Source: an uncultured Tenacibaculum sp. (GTDB lineage: Bacteria > Bacteroidota > Bacteroidia > Flavobacteriales > Flavobacteriaceae). Taken from it: a stretch of 64,000 bases of DNA. Shown here piece by piece: positions 1 to 9,375 of this stretch (position 1 is the stretch's first letter; each line of letters opens with the position of its first letter). The translations under genes and the position numbers were made by a program. The notes beneath the pieces are model-generated. The model worked only from the letters and a program-made list of their open reading frames with translations, made no database searches and was not told where the DNA came from. The stretch is taken from assembly GCF_947499065.1 (NCBI RefSeq), contig NZ_CANMMT010000004.1, positions 310,001 through 374,000 of the forward strand, given 5' to 3'.

Positions 1-426
1 AATTTCATTAATAGTATCCAAAAAATCAGGCATCATAGTAGTTTTTCCTGTAGAAGCTCCATGTGCTGGTCCATCAAAAGAAATTACCATATATCCTTTT
101 TCTAAAAGTTTATCGGCAATCATAAATAATTGTGTACTTCTACCTGCCCAACCATGAACTAATAAAACTTTCTTTTTGGAATATCCATAAGATAAAACTT
201 GAATATTTTGATTTATAGATGGTATATTTATTGTTTTCTTTTGCGCACTTTCTAACATTACTTTTTCTCTTTTTGGTATTGAAAAACCAATAGGAGTTAT
301 AAAAAGCTTTGAAGCAAGTTTAGCAGTTAAAGAAGTTGAAAAAAATTGTGTAACCTTAGCGATAGCAATAACTGGTTTAGGAATTGTTAAACTAGGAGGA
401 AATATATTTGAATTCATAAAATTCAT
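1..426 (-). CDS. alpha/beta hydrolase, N-terminal part (runs off the left edge)
   Basis: Open reading frame of 142 codons on the minus strand, without a stop before the window edge, so only the N-terminal part is present. It contains the usual opening of an alpha/beta hydrolase core: a strand ending in VLLVHGWAGRS (oxyanion-hole HGW) and, some 25 residues later, FDGPAHGAS. The nucleophile, acid and histidine would lie beyond the edge. About 75 N-terminal residues precede the core, with no clear signal peptide, so a cytoplasmic serine hydrolase is likely. Two in-frame ATGs (426 and 417) are possible starts and neither has a convincing ribosome site. Substrate unknown. It is divergent from the M48 peptidase gene at 552. 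Confidence 0.75.
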   Translation of the reverse strand, partial: MNFMNSNIFPPSLTIPKPVIAIAKVTQFFSTSLTAKLASKLFITPIGFSIPKREKVMLESAQKKTINIPSINQNIQVLSYGYSKKKVLLVHGWAGRSTQLFMIADKLLEKGYMVISFDGPAHGASTGKTTMMPDFLDTINEI

Positions 427-551
427 GAAATTGATTTTTTGGATAAAGATAGAATTTGTAATTTTAAATAATATAAAGCGTTCTAAAATTGTGACATTAT
501 TTTGAATGATGTGTCTCAATAATATAACTCAAACAAATAAAAACATTAATA

Positions 552-1361
552 ATGAAAAGAAGTATAGCCTTAGCTTTTTTAACAGTATTCTTAATACAAT
601 GTAGCACGGTGCCAATTACAGGAAGGAAACGTATTAATTTTGTAAGTGATTCTCAGGTGCTTCCAGCAAGTTTTGCTCAGTATAAAGGATTTATAGAAAA
701 AAATAAACTGTCTAAAAATGTAGCAAAATCAAATCAGATAAAAAGAGTAGGTAAGAAAATTTCAGCAGCTGTAGATCGATTTATGAGAGCCAATGGAATG
801 GTAGCAGAAGCAAATGCCTATAAATGGGAATTTAATTTAATAGAAGACAAAACAGTAAATGCTTGGTGTTTACCAGGAGGAAAAGTAGTTTTTTATACTG
901 GAATTTTACCAATGTGTGCAAATGAAGATGGGGTTGCTGCTGTAATGGGGCACGAAGTAGCTCATGCTTTTGCTAAGCATGGACAAGAGCGTATGTCTAC
1001 AGGACAGTTACAACAATTAGGTGGAGCTGCAGTGGCTTTAGGAACTAGAAATAGTGAGAATGCTAAAATTTGGAATATGGCTTATGGTATAGGTTCTCAG
1101 GTAGGAGTTATGTTGCCTTTTAGTAGAAAACATGAAACTGAAGCAGATAAGTTAGGATTAGTTTTTATGATTATGGCTGGATATAATGGAGAAGAAGCTG
1201 CTGAGGTATGGGTACGAATGAGTCAACGAGCTAAAGGTAAGCAGCCTGCACAAATATTAAGTACACACCCTTCAAATGAAGAGCGTATTAAAACATTAAG
1301 AGCATTTTTACCTGAAGCAAGGAGTTTAGCAGCAAAATACAATGTACCTGCTAAAAAATAA
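552..1361 (+). CDS. M48 family metallopeptidase lipoprotein
   Basis: 269-aa zinc metallopeptidase of the M48 (LoiP/BepA-like) group, which degrade or help fold envelope proteins. Seen directly: a lipoprotein signal ending LIQC with Cys17, the zinc motif HEVAH at residues 134-138, and a downstream HETEAD in which Glu197 is the probable third zinc ligand. The length is normal for single-domain members; there is no TPR extension as in BepA. The protein should be lipid-anchored and face the periplasm. It is monocistronic: a strong terminator follows at 1391-1420. Family assignment is firm, the substrate is unknown. Confidence 0.92.
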   Translation: MKRSIALAFLTVFLIQCSTVPITGRKRINFVSDSQVLPASFAQYKGFIEKNKLSKNVAKSNQIKRVGKKISAAVDRFMRANGMVAEANAYKWEFNLIEDKTVNAWCLPGGKVVFYTGILPMCANEDGVAAVMGHEVAHAFAKHGQERMSTGQLQQLGGAAVALGTRNSENAKIWNMAYGIGSQVGVMLPFSRKHETEADKLGLVFMIMAGYNGEEAAEVWVRMSQRAKGKQPAQILSTHPSNEERIKTLRAFLPEARSLAAKYNVPAKK

Positions 1362-1390
1362 TAGCACTCAATAATTTATATTATATTGCA

Positions 1391-1420
1391 AACCGTTCAT
1401 TTTTTTGAACGGTTTTTTTT
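1391..1420 (+). terminator. Rho-independent terminator after the M48 peptidase gene
   Basis: Nine-base-pair stem AACCGTTCA (1391-1399) with TGAACGGTT (1406-1414), loop of six T, then a run of T to 1420. It lies inside a 5' extension of the next reading frame (TTG at 1405), which argues that the permease starts at the later ATG. Confidence 0.9.
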
Positions 1421-1440
1421 GTATAAAGAATAGAATAAAT

Positions 1441-2736
1441 ATGTATAAAATAGGAGATAAGAAGCTGATTAATGCCTGGGCATTTTACGATTGGGCTAAT
1501 TCAGTATATTCATTAGTAATTAGTACAGCCGTTTTTCCATTGTATTATAGTGCTGTAACCAAAGGTAAAACAGTTCGTTTTTTAGGAATGGATTGGGAAC
1601 ATCCAGATAGTTTGTATAGTTATGCTTTATCTTTCTCTTTTTTAGTAGTAGCTTTTATTTCACCTATTTTATCGGGTATTGCCGATTATACAGGAAGTAA
1701 GAAAAAGTTTATGAAATTCTTTTGTTGGTTAGGAGGTTTATCTGTAGCATCATTATACTTTTTTGATGGAGTAGATACTGTATGGATTGGAATTTGGTTT
1801 ACCATCTTAGCAAGTATTGGTTTTTGGGCAAGTTGGGTATTTTACAATGCTTATTTGCCAGAAATAGCACTACCAGAGCAACAAGATAGAGCAAGCGCAA
1901 AAGGTTTTATATATGGTTATATTGGATCTGTAATTTTATTAATTATCAATTTAGGAATGATTATGTTTCCTGATGCTCTAGGAATTACCACAGGAATGGC
2001 TTCGAGACTTTCTTTTGTAATGGTTGGGATTTGGTGGATTGGTTTTGCACAAATTACTTTTCGTAAGCTACCAGATGATATTTATAATAAACAACCTGAC
2101 AATGATTATATATGGAAAGGATATAGAGAGTTGCAAATTGTTTTTAAAGAGGTTTTGAATTATCCTACTTTAAAGAAGTTTTTAGTAGCTTTTTTCTTTT
2201 TAAGTATTGGAGTTCAAACCATAATTTTAATGGCAGCTATTTTTGGTTCTACTGAATTAGAATTACCTTCAACAAACATGATAATTACTATACTATTGGT
2301 ACAAGTGGTAGCTATTGTAGGAGCTTTTTTCTTTTCAAGATTTTCTGATAGATATGGAAATTTTACAGCTTTAAAAGTTACTATAGGAATATGGATGCTA
2401 GTTTGTTTTTCAGCATTTATGTTAGACAAAAGTCAAGAGAATGTTGAATTATATTTTTATGGACTAGGAGGTTTGTTAGGTTTGGTACAAGGAGCTATTC
2501 AATCGTTAACAAGATCTACCTATTCCAAACTATTACCAGAAACCGAAGATCATGCTACTTACTTTAGCTTTTATGATGTTACTGAAAAAATAGCAATCGT
2601 ATTAGGAACCGCTGTTTATGGTGCTTTATATGCAATTACAAACTCAATGCAGTGGAGTGTATTATGTTTGGCAATTTTCTTTTTAATATCATTTATTATC
2701 TTAAGTACTCTTAAGAAAACAAAGTATGTAGAATAG
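1441..2736 (+). CDS. MFS transporter, UMF1/Atg22-like
   Basis: 431-aa polytopic membrane protein with about twelve hydrophobic segments. The N-terminus (KKLINAWAFYDWANSVYS) is the hallmark of the UMF1 (Atg22-like) branch of the major facilitator superfamily; many bacterial members are of unknown substrate, and the yeast relative exports vacuolar amino acids. The inner membrane is the expected location. I chose ATG 1441 because an upstream TTG start at 1405 would lie within the preceding terminator. The gene converges on the pseudouridine synthase, with only two bases between the stop codons, so there is no room for a separate terminator. Family likely, substrate not inferable. Confidence 0.88.
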   Translation: MYKIGDKKLINAWAFYDWANSVYSLVISTAVFPLYYSAVTKGKTVRFLGMDWEHPDSLYSYALSFSFLVVAFISPILSGIADYTGSKKKFMKFFCWLGGLSVASLYFFDGVDTVWIGIWFTILASIGFWASWVFYNAYLPEIALPEQQDRASAKGFIYGYIGSVILLIINLGMIMFPDALGITTGMASRLSFVMVGIWWIGFAQITFRKLPDDIYNKQPDNDYIWKGYRELQIVFKEVLNYPTLKKFLVAFFFLSIGVQTIILMAAIFGSTELELPSTNMIITILLVQVVAIVGAFFFSRFSDRYGNFTALKVTIGIWMLVCFSAFMLDKSQENVELYFYGLGGLLGLVQGAIQSLTRSTYSKLLPETEDHATYFSFYDVTEKIAIVLGTAVYGALYAITNSMQWSVLCLAIFFLISFIILSTLKKTKYVE

Positions 2737-2738
2737 CT

Positions 2739-4364
2739 TTAAAAAGTACAAGCTGAGGTAAAACTCACTTTTTCTTTGGTTATTGGATGTATAAATTCAA
2801 TATGTTCTGCGTGTAAATGCAATCTGTTAGATTTTTCACCGTATAAATCATCACCAACAATAGAAGTATTTAAACCTAAGTTATGAGCAGCATGCACGCG
2901 TAATTGATGGGTACGTCCTGTAATTGGGTAGAAATGTACTTTTGTTTTTCCATCATTAACTTCAATTGTTTCCCATTTAGTCAAAGCAGGTTTCCCATGT
3001 TCATTACAAACTAACTGTTTGGGTCTATCATCTAAATCAACTCTTAGAGGTAGGTTTATGGATCCATTATTTTTAGATAAAGTTCCATCAAGTAAAGCTA
3101 CGTAGCGTTTATGCACAGTTTTGTTTATAAATTGAGCTTGTAAAGCTTTATATATATATTCATTCTTAGCAATTAATAAAATACCTGAAGTAGACATATC
3201 TAAACGATGTACGATTATTGGGCCAGTAATCTTTGGGTATTTATTTTTGATACGTTGATAAACGGAATCTTGTATTTCTTTACCAGCTACTGTAAGCAAT
3301 TCTTCTGGTTTATTAATAACCATTAAAGCATCATCTTCATAAATAACTGTAATATCCTTTTTATTGACAGATAATTGCTCTAATAAAGGATTTTTAGTTA
3401 CTAATATACCTTTTAACATATGTGTTAAAATAGGCTTGCATTTTCCAGTACAAGCTGGGTAAAAGTTTTTATGCTTTCTTACAGAAGTAGCTAAGGGTTT
3501 TCCCCACCAAAATTCTGCCATACAAATAGGTGTTAAACCATGTTTAAAAGCATATTGAAGTAGTTTAGGAGCACAACAGTCACCAGCTCCTGCAGGAATG
3601 TTTTGCTTTGAGTTTTTAAAGACATCTAAAAGATTTTGAGTTTCTTTTTCTTGATTTAAAAACTGATAGTGTTTAAAAATTTCAGTTTGTACCCAAGCAG
3701 AAAGTTTTTTTCGTTGTTTTTTTAATTGATTAACTTTTTGTTGATAGCTTAAAAATTCTTTTTCTAAAGGAGGAATCTTAGCTTTTAAATAAACTTCATA
3801 TTCTCGTAAATAAAACTCTTCATTAATATTTAATTGATTGTTTTGTTTACCTAGTTGTTTTCTTAGCTTTCTTCTTGCTTTTATTTTAGAATGTTCTTCG
3901 TTTAAAAGTTTTTCATTAGTTAACGAAAGTGTATTGTAATCATTTTTAATTGTTGTGAACTGAATATTGTTTTCTAGTTCAAAAAGCTCTTGATTAATTT
4001 GATTGAGTTTATTTTCGGTTTGTATATAAAAACCATTTTTATCTAGTATATCATAAACAGGCGGAACAAAATGTTGATGTACAGAACTATTCTCAATTTT
4101 TCCTGAAAAAGCTGCCAAATAACCTATTTCCTCGTTTGAGTTTTTTACTACTAAAACACCAAACATTTTACCTAAAGCATCTTTAGTTGTATTGTTTTCT
4201 ATTCCAAAGTTATGCTCAAAATCTGTTTGTTTTTTTAAATACTTTTGTAATTCATTTGCAGCTATTATAGCTAACTTGTGAGGAGAATAGTTATGAGGAT
4301 AATCAAATTTTGGAGGTAATGAAATAGTATTTATACTAGATGTAAAATGAATAAACTTAGTCAT
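2739..4364 (-). CDS. RluA-family pseudouridine synthase with long N-terminal extension
   Basis: 541-aa protein whose C-terminal part, from about residue 330, is an RluA-type RNA pseudouridine synthase: the catalytic motif HRLDMSTSG contains Asp389, followed by TGRTHQLRVH. The first ~330 residues are not part of the synthase. They hold a lysine- and glutamate-rich, probably coiled-coil stretch (roughly 120-225) and a Cys-rich segment (GDCCAPK, then CTGKCKP). Typical RluA enzymes are 220-330 aa, so this is an enlarged form. The RNA target (23S rRNA or tRNA) cannot be read from the sequence. There is no signal peptide; it acts in the cytoplasm. A terminator for the next leftward gene sits just upstream. 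Confidence 0.9.
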   Translation of the reverse strand: MTKFIHFTSSINTISLPPKFDYPHNYSPHKLAIIAANELQKYLKKQTDFEHNFGIENNTTKDALGKMFGVLVVKNSNEEIGYLAAFSGKIENSSVHQHFVPPVYDILDKNGFYIQTENKLNQINQELFELENNIQFTTIKNDYNTLSLTNEKLLNEEHSKIKARRKLRKQLGKQNNQLNINEEFYLREYEVYLKAKIPPLEKEFLSYQQKVNQLKKQRKKLSAWVQTEIFKHYQFLNQEKETQNLLDVFKNSKQNIPAGAGDCCAPKLLQYAFKHGLTPICMAEFWWGKPLATSVRKHKNFYPACTGKCKPILTHMLKGILVTKNPLLEQLSVNKKDITVIYEDDALMVINKPEELLTVAGKEIQDSVYQRIKNKYPKITGPIIVHRLDMSTSGILLIAKNEYIYKALQAQFINKTVHKRYVALLDGTLSKNNGSINLPLRVDLDDRPKQLVCNEHGKPALTKWETIEVNDGKTKVHFYPITGRTHQLRVHAAHNLGLNTSIVGDDLYGEKSNRLHLHAEHIEFIHPITKEKVSFTSACTF

Positions 4365-4375
4365 ATTTTAAAAAG

Positions 4376-4401
4376 AAAAAAGTGTTGCTTACACAACACT
4401 T
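4376..4401 (-). terminator. terminator after the acyl-CoA ligase pair
   Basis: On the minus strand an eight-pair stem (AAGTGTTG / CAACACTT, plus-strand arms 4380-4387 and 4394-4401) is followed by a T-rich run (complement of 4370-4380). It lies just past the stop of the ligase gene at 4410 and ends that transcription unit before the pseudouridine synthase gene. Confidence 0.85.
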
Positions 4402-4409
4402 TAGTAAAA

Positions 4410-6182
4410 TTAATTATTATAAATTTTATCGTATAAATCTTTATAAATTTCTTTAATTATTTTTCGTTTCATTTTCATGGTAGGAGTAAGGTGTCCACCA
4501 TCTATAGACCATTCTTCAGATGTTAATTCAAACTTTTTAATCATCTCCCATTTTCCAAATTTAGAATTGCAAAGAGATACTTCTTCTTGAATACGCTCTA
4601 TAACTTTAGGGTTTTTAATTAAATCTTCATTATCGCCTAGAGTTACATGATGTCTTACAGCCCATTCTCTAATAAACTCAAAATTTGGTTGAATAAGTGC
4701 TGCAGGCATTTTTTCACCTTCACCAATAACCATTACTTGCTCTATAAAACGAGATTGTTTTAATTCACCTTCTAATAAAGGTGGAACAACATACTTACCA
4801 CCTGAGGTTTTAAACATCTCTTTGGTACGTCCTGTAATTTTTAAGAATCCATCATGACAAATCTCTCCTTTATCACCTGTATGGAAATATCCATCTTTTA
4901 GTACCTCAGCTGTTTTTTCAGGATCTTTATAGTATCCTTTCATAACATTAGGCCCTTTTACTAATATCTCTCCGGTATCTGCAAGTTTAACCTCAACACC
5001 ATCTATCATACGACCTACAGTACCAACTCTAAAACCACCATTACGTACATCGTTTACAGAGATTACAGGAGAAGTTTCAGTAAGTCCATAACCTTCCATA
5101 ACTGGCATTCCAGCCGCAGCAAATACTCTTGTTAAACGAGGTTGAAGTGCAGCAGAACCAGAAACCATTAATTTCAATTCTCCACCTAAAGCAGCTTGCC
5201 ATTTAGAGAAAATTAATTTACGTGCAATACCTAGTTGTTTTTCATACCACCATCCATTTGCACCATATGGCTTATATTTAAGTCCTAATTCAATAGCCCA
5301 AAAGAATAATTTTTTCTTTACTCCAGTTAAATCAGCTCCTTTGGCATAAATTTTATCATATATTTTTTCATACAACCTAGGAACGGCTGTCATTACATGA
5401 GGTTTTACTTCTTGAGCATTTTCACTTAATTTATCAATTGCTTCAGCAAAATAAATTGAAACACCACAATATTGGTATAAATACAATATCATTCGCTCGA
5501 AAATGTGACAAACAGGTAGAAAGCTAAGTCCACGTTCCTCTCCATATAAAAGTGGAACTCTTTTTTCACTAGATAAAACATTAGAAACAATGTTTCCATG
5601 TGAAAGCATTACACCTTTAGGTCTACCAGTAGTTCCTGAAGTATAAATTAGTGTAGCTAGTGTATCAGAAGTTACATTATTTTTTCGTTCTTCTACTTCG
5701 TTTTGATTGCTATCATCTTTACCTAATTCTAAAATTTCTTTCCAATTTTTTTCTCCAGAAATTTCATCAAAAGTATAAACATCTTTAAGTTTTGTATTGC
5801 CTTTAATTTGATTTAATTTTTCTAAAATTTCAGTATCAGAAACAATACAATAAGTTGCTTCTGAGTGATTTAAAACATATTCGTAATCTTCTTTAGAAAT
5901 AGTAGGATAAATAGGCACATTTTGAGCACCAGTTTGTAAAATTCCTATGTCGCAAACATTCCATTCGGTTCTGTTGTTTGTTGATATTACTGCAATTTTA
6001 TCGTTTGGCTGTACACCTAAACGAAGTAAACCTCTACTAATAGCATTTGCTTGGTCAATATATTCTTGAGTTGATATTGATTGCCATTTGCCATTATATT
6101 TTGTTGTAAAAGCTTTTTTTAAATTATAAGTTTCTTGTTGATAGTAAGGGAAATCAAAAAGACGAGTAATTTCAATCGACAT
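4410..6182 (-). CDS. long-chain fatty acid-CoA ligase (AMP-forming)
   Basis: 590-aa adenylate-forming enzyme of the FadD/ACSL type, activating fatty acids to acyl-CoA through an acyl-AMP intermediate. Seen: the P-loop YTSGTTGRPKG near residue 180, EGYGLTETSP (A5 motif), YFHTGDKGEI (A7), and KITGRTKEMFKTSGGK (A8 and catalytic-lysine region). Length and the tandem GRTKE/TSGGK pattern match the eukaryote-like long-chain ligases common in Bacteroidota. No signal peptide. It is the downstream of two similar ligase genes separated by 72 bp, presumably cotranscribed and ended by the terminator at 4376-4401. Chain-length preference is not readable. Confidence 0.92.
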   Translation of the reverse strand: MSIEITRLFDFPYYQQETYNLKKAFTTKYNGKWQSISTQEYIDQANAISRGLLRLGVQPNDKIAVISTNNRTEWNVCDIGILQTGAQNVPIYPTISKEDYEYVLNHSEATYCIVSDTEILEKLNQIKGNTKLKDVYTFDEISGEKNWKEILELGKDDSNQNEVEERKNNVTSDTLATLIYTSGTTGRPKGVMLSHGNIVSNVLSSEKRVPLLYGEERGLSFLPVCHIFERMILYLYQYCGVSIYFAEAIDKLSENAQEVKPHVMTAVPRLYEKIYDKIYAKGADLTGVKKKLFFWAIELGLKYKPYGANGWWYEKQLGIARKLIFSKWQAALGGELKLMVSGSAALQPRLTRVFAAAGMPVMEGYGLTETSPVISVNDVRNGGFRVGTVGRMIDGVEVKLADTGEILVKGPNVMKGYYKDPEKTAEVLKDGYFHTGDKGEICHDGFLKITGRTKEMFKTSGGKYVVPPLLEGELKQSRFIEQVMVIGEGEKMPAALIQPNFEFIREWAVRHHVTLGDNEDLIKNPKVIERIQEEVSLCNSKFGKWEMIKKFELTSEEWSIDGGHLTPTMKMKRKIIKEIYKDLYDKIYNN

Positions 6183-6254
6183 ATGTTCAAATTTTTGGGC
6201 TCTGCAAATTATGAAAAATAGACCGATTGCACAAGTTTGAGCTTAATGCTTGAT

Positions 6255-8027
6255 TTATTGTGAATTATATATTTTTTTATATAAATCGTTGTATTTTTCT
6301 AAGATAATTTTACGTCTCATTTTCAATGTTGGGGTTAAATGCCCAGCATCGGTAGTCCATTCATCTGAAGTGATTTCAAACCGTTTAATTTGCTCCCAAT
6401 TACCAAATTTTTTATTGTAAAAATCAATTTCTTTTTGAATACGATTTATCAGTTTTTGATCAGTAGAAACATCAGTAATTGTATGATGATGTCTTTTAGC
6501 CCATTCGTATACAAATTCGAAAGATATTTGAATCAGTGCTGCAGGCATTCTTTCACTTTCTCCAATAACCATAATTTGTTCAATAAAACGTGATTTTTTT
6601 AATTCACTTTCTAATACAGCAGGAGCTATGTATTTACCACCAGATGTTTTAAAAATTTCCTTTTTCCTATCTGTAATCTTTAAAAAACCTTCTGAGTCAA
6701 TTTCTCCTATGTCTCCTGTATGTAAGTAACCGTTTTTAATGGTTTCATTAGTTTGTTCCTCATTTTTATAATATCCCATCATTACATTTGGACCTTTTAC
6801 CAAGATTTCTCCATCATCAGCAATTTTAACCTCAACGTCTTTAATGATTCTTCCAACTGTGCCTATTTTAAAACCATTATTACGCATGTCTGTTACTGAA
6901 ATGGCAGGAGATGTTTCGGTCATTCCATAACCTTCAAAAACTGGGATTCCTGCTGCAGTAAATACCTTAATTAATCTTGGCTGCATTGGTGCACTTCCTG
7001 CTAACATAAAATCTAACTGACCACCTAAAGCTTCTTGCCATTTAGAAAAAATAAGTTTTCTAGCTATTCCTAGTTGAAATTCATACCACCAACCATTTGC
7101 CTTATAAGGTTTGTATTGTTCTCCAAGTTTAAGTGCCCAAAAGAATAAACGTTTTTTTATACCTGATAAGTTACTTCCTTTATCTACAATTTTATCAAAA
7201 ACTTTTTCTAATAATCTTGGCACTACTGCCATAAAGTTAGGTCTAACTTCTTTTAAATTATCTCCAATTTTCTCAATACTTTCAGCAAAATGAATTTCAA
7301 AGCCCATGTATTGACAATAATAGGACGCTGCTCTTTCGAAAATATGACAGATAGGAAGGTAACTGATAGCCTTTTTTTGGTTGTCGTGTAAATCTAAGGA
7401 ATCACCTACTGCAAAAATATTACTAACTACATTTTGATGTGAAAGCATAACTCCTTTTGGAGTACCTGTAGTTCCTGATGTATAAATAATAGTAGCTAAG
7501 TCCTCAGGTTGTACATTATCTTTAGAGTTTTCTACAGCTGATTGTAATTCATTATTTTTTCCTTGAGATAAGAAAGAAGTCCAGCTATAGTCAGCATCAA
7601 TATCTTCGAAAGTGTATACTTTTTTAATTTGCGTTTGATCTTGAACTTTTATCACTTTTTGATATAATTCATCATCAGAAACAAAACAGAATACACTATC
7701 AGAGTGATTTAAAATATATGCATAATCTTTTTCAGAGAATGTAGGATATAGCGGTACATTTATGGCTCCAATTTGCATAACGCCTATATCTAAAATATGC
7801 CATTTTGGTTGGTTTACAGACGTAATTACAGCTATTTTATCTCCTTTTTTTATTCCTAATTTTAATAAAGCTCTACTTACTTGATTAGCTTGTTTTATAT
7901 AGTCTTGAGTTGAAATATCTTTCCAAGTATCATTTTCTTTATAAACTAAACATTTTTGTTGTGGATAGGTATGTAACTGGTAATAAGGGAAATCAAAAAG
8001 GCGAGTAATTTCTGTAGGTTTTTGCAT
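6255..8027 (-). CDS. long-chain fatty acid-CoA ligase (AMP-forming), paralogue
   Basis: 590 aa, same length and same motif order as the neighbouring ligase: YTSGTTGTPKG, EGYGMTETSP, YLHTGDIGEI, TDRKKEIFKTSGGK. The two proteins align almost without gaps, which points to tandem gene duplication. Differences cluster in the N-terminal third and around residues 200-260, which could alter acyl-chain preference. Expected role: activation of imported or recycled fatty acids for beta-oxidation or phospholipid synthesis, at the inner face of the membrane. The start at 8027 gives an N-terminus (EITRLFDFPYYQ) collinear with the paralogue. It is the first gene of the pair and is divergent from the esterase-fold gene at 8207. 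Confidence 0.92.
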   Translation of the reverse strand: MQKPTEITRLFDFPYYQLHTYPQQKCLVYKENDTWKDISTQDYIKQANQVSRALLKLGIKKGDKIAVITSVNQPKWHILDIGVMQIGAINVPLYPTFSEKDYAYILNHSDSVFCFVSDDELYQKVIKVQDQTQIKKVYTFEDIDADYSWTSFLSQGKNNELQSAVENSKDNVQPEDLATIIYTSGTTGTPKGVMLSHQNVVSNIFAVGDSLDLHDNQKKAISYLPICHIFERAASYYCQYMGFEIHFAESIEKIGDNLKEVRPNFMAVVPRLLEKVFDKIVDKGSNLSGIKKRLFFWALKLGEQYKPYKANGWWYEFQLGIARKLIFSKWQEALGGQLDFMLAGSAPMQPRLIKVFTAAGIPVFEGYGMTETSPAISVTDMRNNGFKIGTVGRIIKDVEVKIADDGEILVKGPNVMMGYYKNEEQTNETIKNGYLHTGDIGEIDSEGFLKITDRKKEIFKTSGGKYIAPAVLESELKKSRFIEQIMVIGESERMPAALIQISFEFVYEWAKRHHHTITDVSTDQKLINRIQKEIDFYNKKFGNWEQIKRFEITSDEWTTDAGHLTPTLKMRRKIILEKYNDLYKKIYNSQ

Positions 8028-8179
8028 AAATGTAAGCGGTTTGCCATAAATCTATGAAAAAAAAGTGAAAGAGTTAATTGTTAAAAATTAATTATGTAAA
8101 GCATCATCAATGTTTTTTAAGTTTTAGTTAAAATATTTATAAAGAAGCTAAAACGTTAATTATATGATAACTATATTTT

Positions 8180-8187
8180 TAAATTTG
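8180..8187 (+). promoter_or_regulatory. candidate -7 element of the esterase-fold gene
   Basis: TAAATTTG matches the Bacteroidota -7 consensus TAnnTTTG and sits 19 bases before the start codon at 8207. I see no TTG at the -33 position, so this is a partial match only. Confidence 0.4.
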
Positions 8188-8206
8188 AGAAAAAACTTTT
8201 CAAACT

Positions 8207-9331
8207 ATGGTTAAACAAACAATCTTAATTTTAATGTTATTGGTTACATTTCATTCCTATTCTCAAAAGAAAGGAAATGAAATAACCATTGGTACTAATT
8301 ATATAATTGAATCAACTATTTTAAATGAAAATAGAGAAATTCAAGTTTATTTACCTGATAGTTATGATAGCTCAAAAGAAAGGTATCCAGTAATGTATAT
8401 TTTAGATGGGCAGTGGTTTTTTACAAACGGAGTAGGGATTCAAAAATCATTAAGGACTCCAGGAGCTATTCCAGAAATGATTATTGTTGGAATTAAAAAT
8501 AAAAACCCATTAAGAAGAACTTTGTTTAATAACGAGAGAACAAAATTTACATCATTTTTAGAGAAAGAAGTGATTAGTTTCATAGATGGTAACTTTAGAA
8601 CTACAAATGAACGACTCATATATGGATGGGAAGCAGCTGCATATTATGTTAGTAAGCTAATTTTAGAAAAAAACGAATTGTTTAATGGTGCTATTATAAC
8701 TGATGGAGGTTTTGCATCTGAGAAGATTATTAAAAATTTTAAATCGACTAAAGATGTATATCTGTACATAGCGAATTCTAAGAAAGATATTTATTATATA
8801 TCTTCAACAGAAGCGTTTAGTAAAGAATTGAAAAAGCACAATCCCGAAAATTTACTTTGGAAATATGAATTATTTAATGATGAAGTACATGAAACAATGC
8901 CACATTTAGCAATGTACAAAGGGATTATGTATTATTATCATAATTATGATTCCTTAGTCTTTGAAAGTATTGAAGCTTATGAAAAAGCAGGAGGAATTCC
9001 GTATTTAAAGTCTTTTTTTAAAGAAAGAGCTAAACGTTTTGGGGGTAGTGGTAAAATAGATAATAGCACTAAAAATTCATTGATATGGTTAGCATGGAGA
9101 CGTGACAATTTTAAATACTTTAGCTTTTTTATGGAAGAGTTTAAAGATGTTTTAGATACGAGAAGATATGATAGTGCTTATTGGAAAAATAGATTAGCTC
9201 AATTCTATTTAAAGCATAAAGATTATAAAAATGCTATTAAGTTTTTTGAAGAAGGTATAAAGAAATATCCTAAATCTGAGTTTGATAAGTTAATGAAGAA
9301 AGGACTTAAAATAGCGAAGAATAAATTATAA
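8207..9331 (+). CDS. esterase-fold secreted protein, nucleophile lost (probable pseudo-enzyme)
   Basis: 374-aa protein with a signal peptide (cleavage probably after SYS, about residue 19) and the fold of the esterase-D/putative esterase family (PF00756): RYPVMYILDGQW near residue 60, MIIVGIKN near 91, and a late VHETMPH-type His region. In active members the nucleophile sits in GxSxG, but here the elbow reads YGWEAAA, with Glu142 in the serine position. The C-terminal ~60 residues look TPR-like (FYLKHKDYKNAIKFFEEGI). The protein is exported, probably periplasmic or surface-bound. I infer a binding or regulatory role rather than ester hydrolysis. It has its own terminator at 9343-9370 and no operon partners. 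Confidence 0.8.
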   Translation: MVKQTILILMLLVTFHSYSQKKGNEITIGTNYIIESTILNENREIQVYLPDSYDSSKERYPVMYILDGQWFFTNGVGIQKSLRTPGAIPEMIIVGIKNKNPLRRTLFNNERTKFTSFLEKEVISFIDGNFRTTNERLIYGWEAAAYYVSKLILEKNELFNGAIITDGGFASEKIIKNFKSTKDVYLYIANSKKDIYYISSTEAFSKELKKHNPENLLWKYELFNDEVHETMPHLAMYKGIMYYYHNYDSLVFESIEAYEKAGGIPYLKSFFKERAKRFGGSGKIDNSTKNSLIWLAWRRDNFKYFSFFMEEFKDVLDTRRYDSAYWKNRLAQFYLKHKDYKNAIKFFEEGIKKYPKSEFDKLMKKGLKIAKNKL

Positions 9332-9342
9332 ATTATTTATTT

Positions 9343-9370
9343 AAAAAGCCTCAAAATATTGAGGCTTTTT
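9343..9370. terminator. bidirectional terminator between convergent genes
   Basis: Perfect ten-pair stem AAAAAGCCTC (9343-9352) with GAGGCTTTTT (9361-9370), eight-base loop. It is flanked by A on the left and T on the right, so it can end both the rightward esterase-fold gene and the leftward threonine operon, whose last stop codon is at 9376. Confidence 0.9.
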
Positions 9371-9375
9371 TTATT

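Noticed and set aside
1405..1440. TTG start extending the UMF1 permease by 12 codons
   Set aside because: The extension would be read through the terminator hairpin of the previous gene; ATG 1441 gives the conserved N-terminus.
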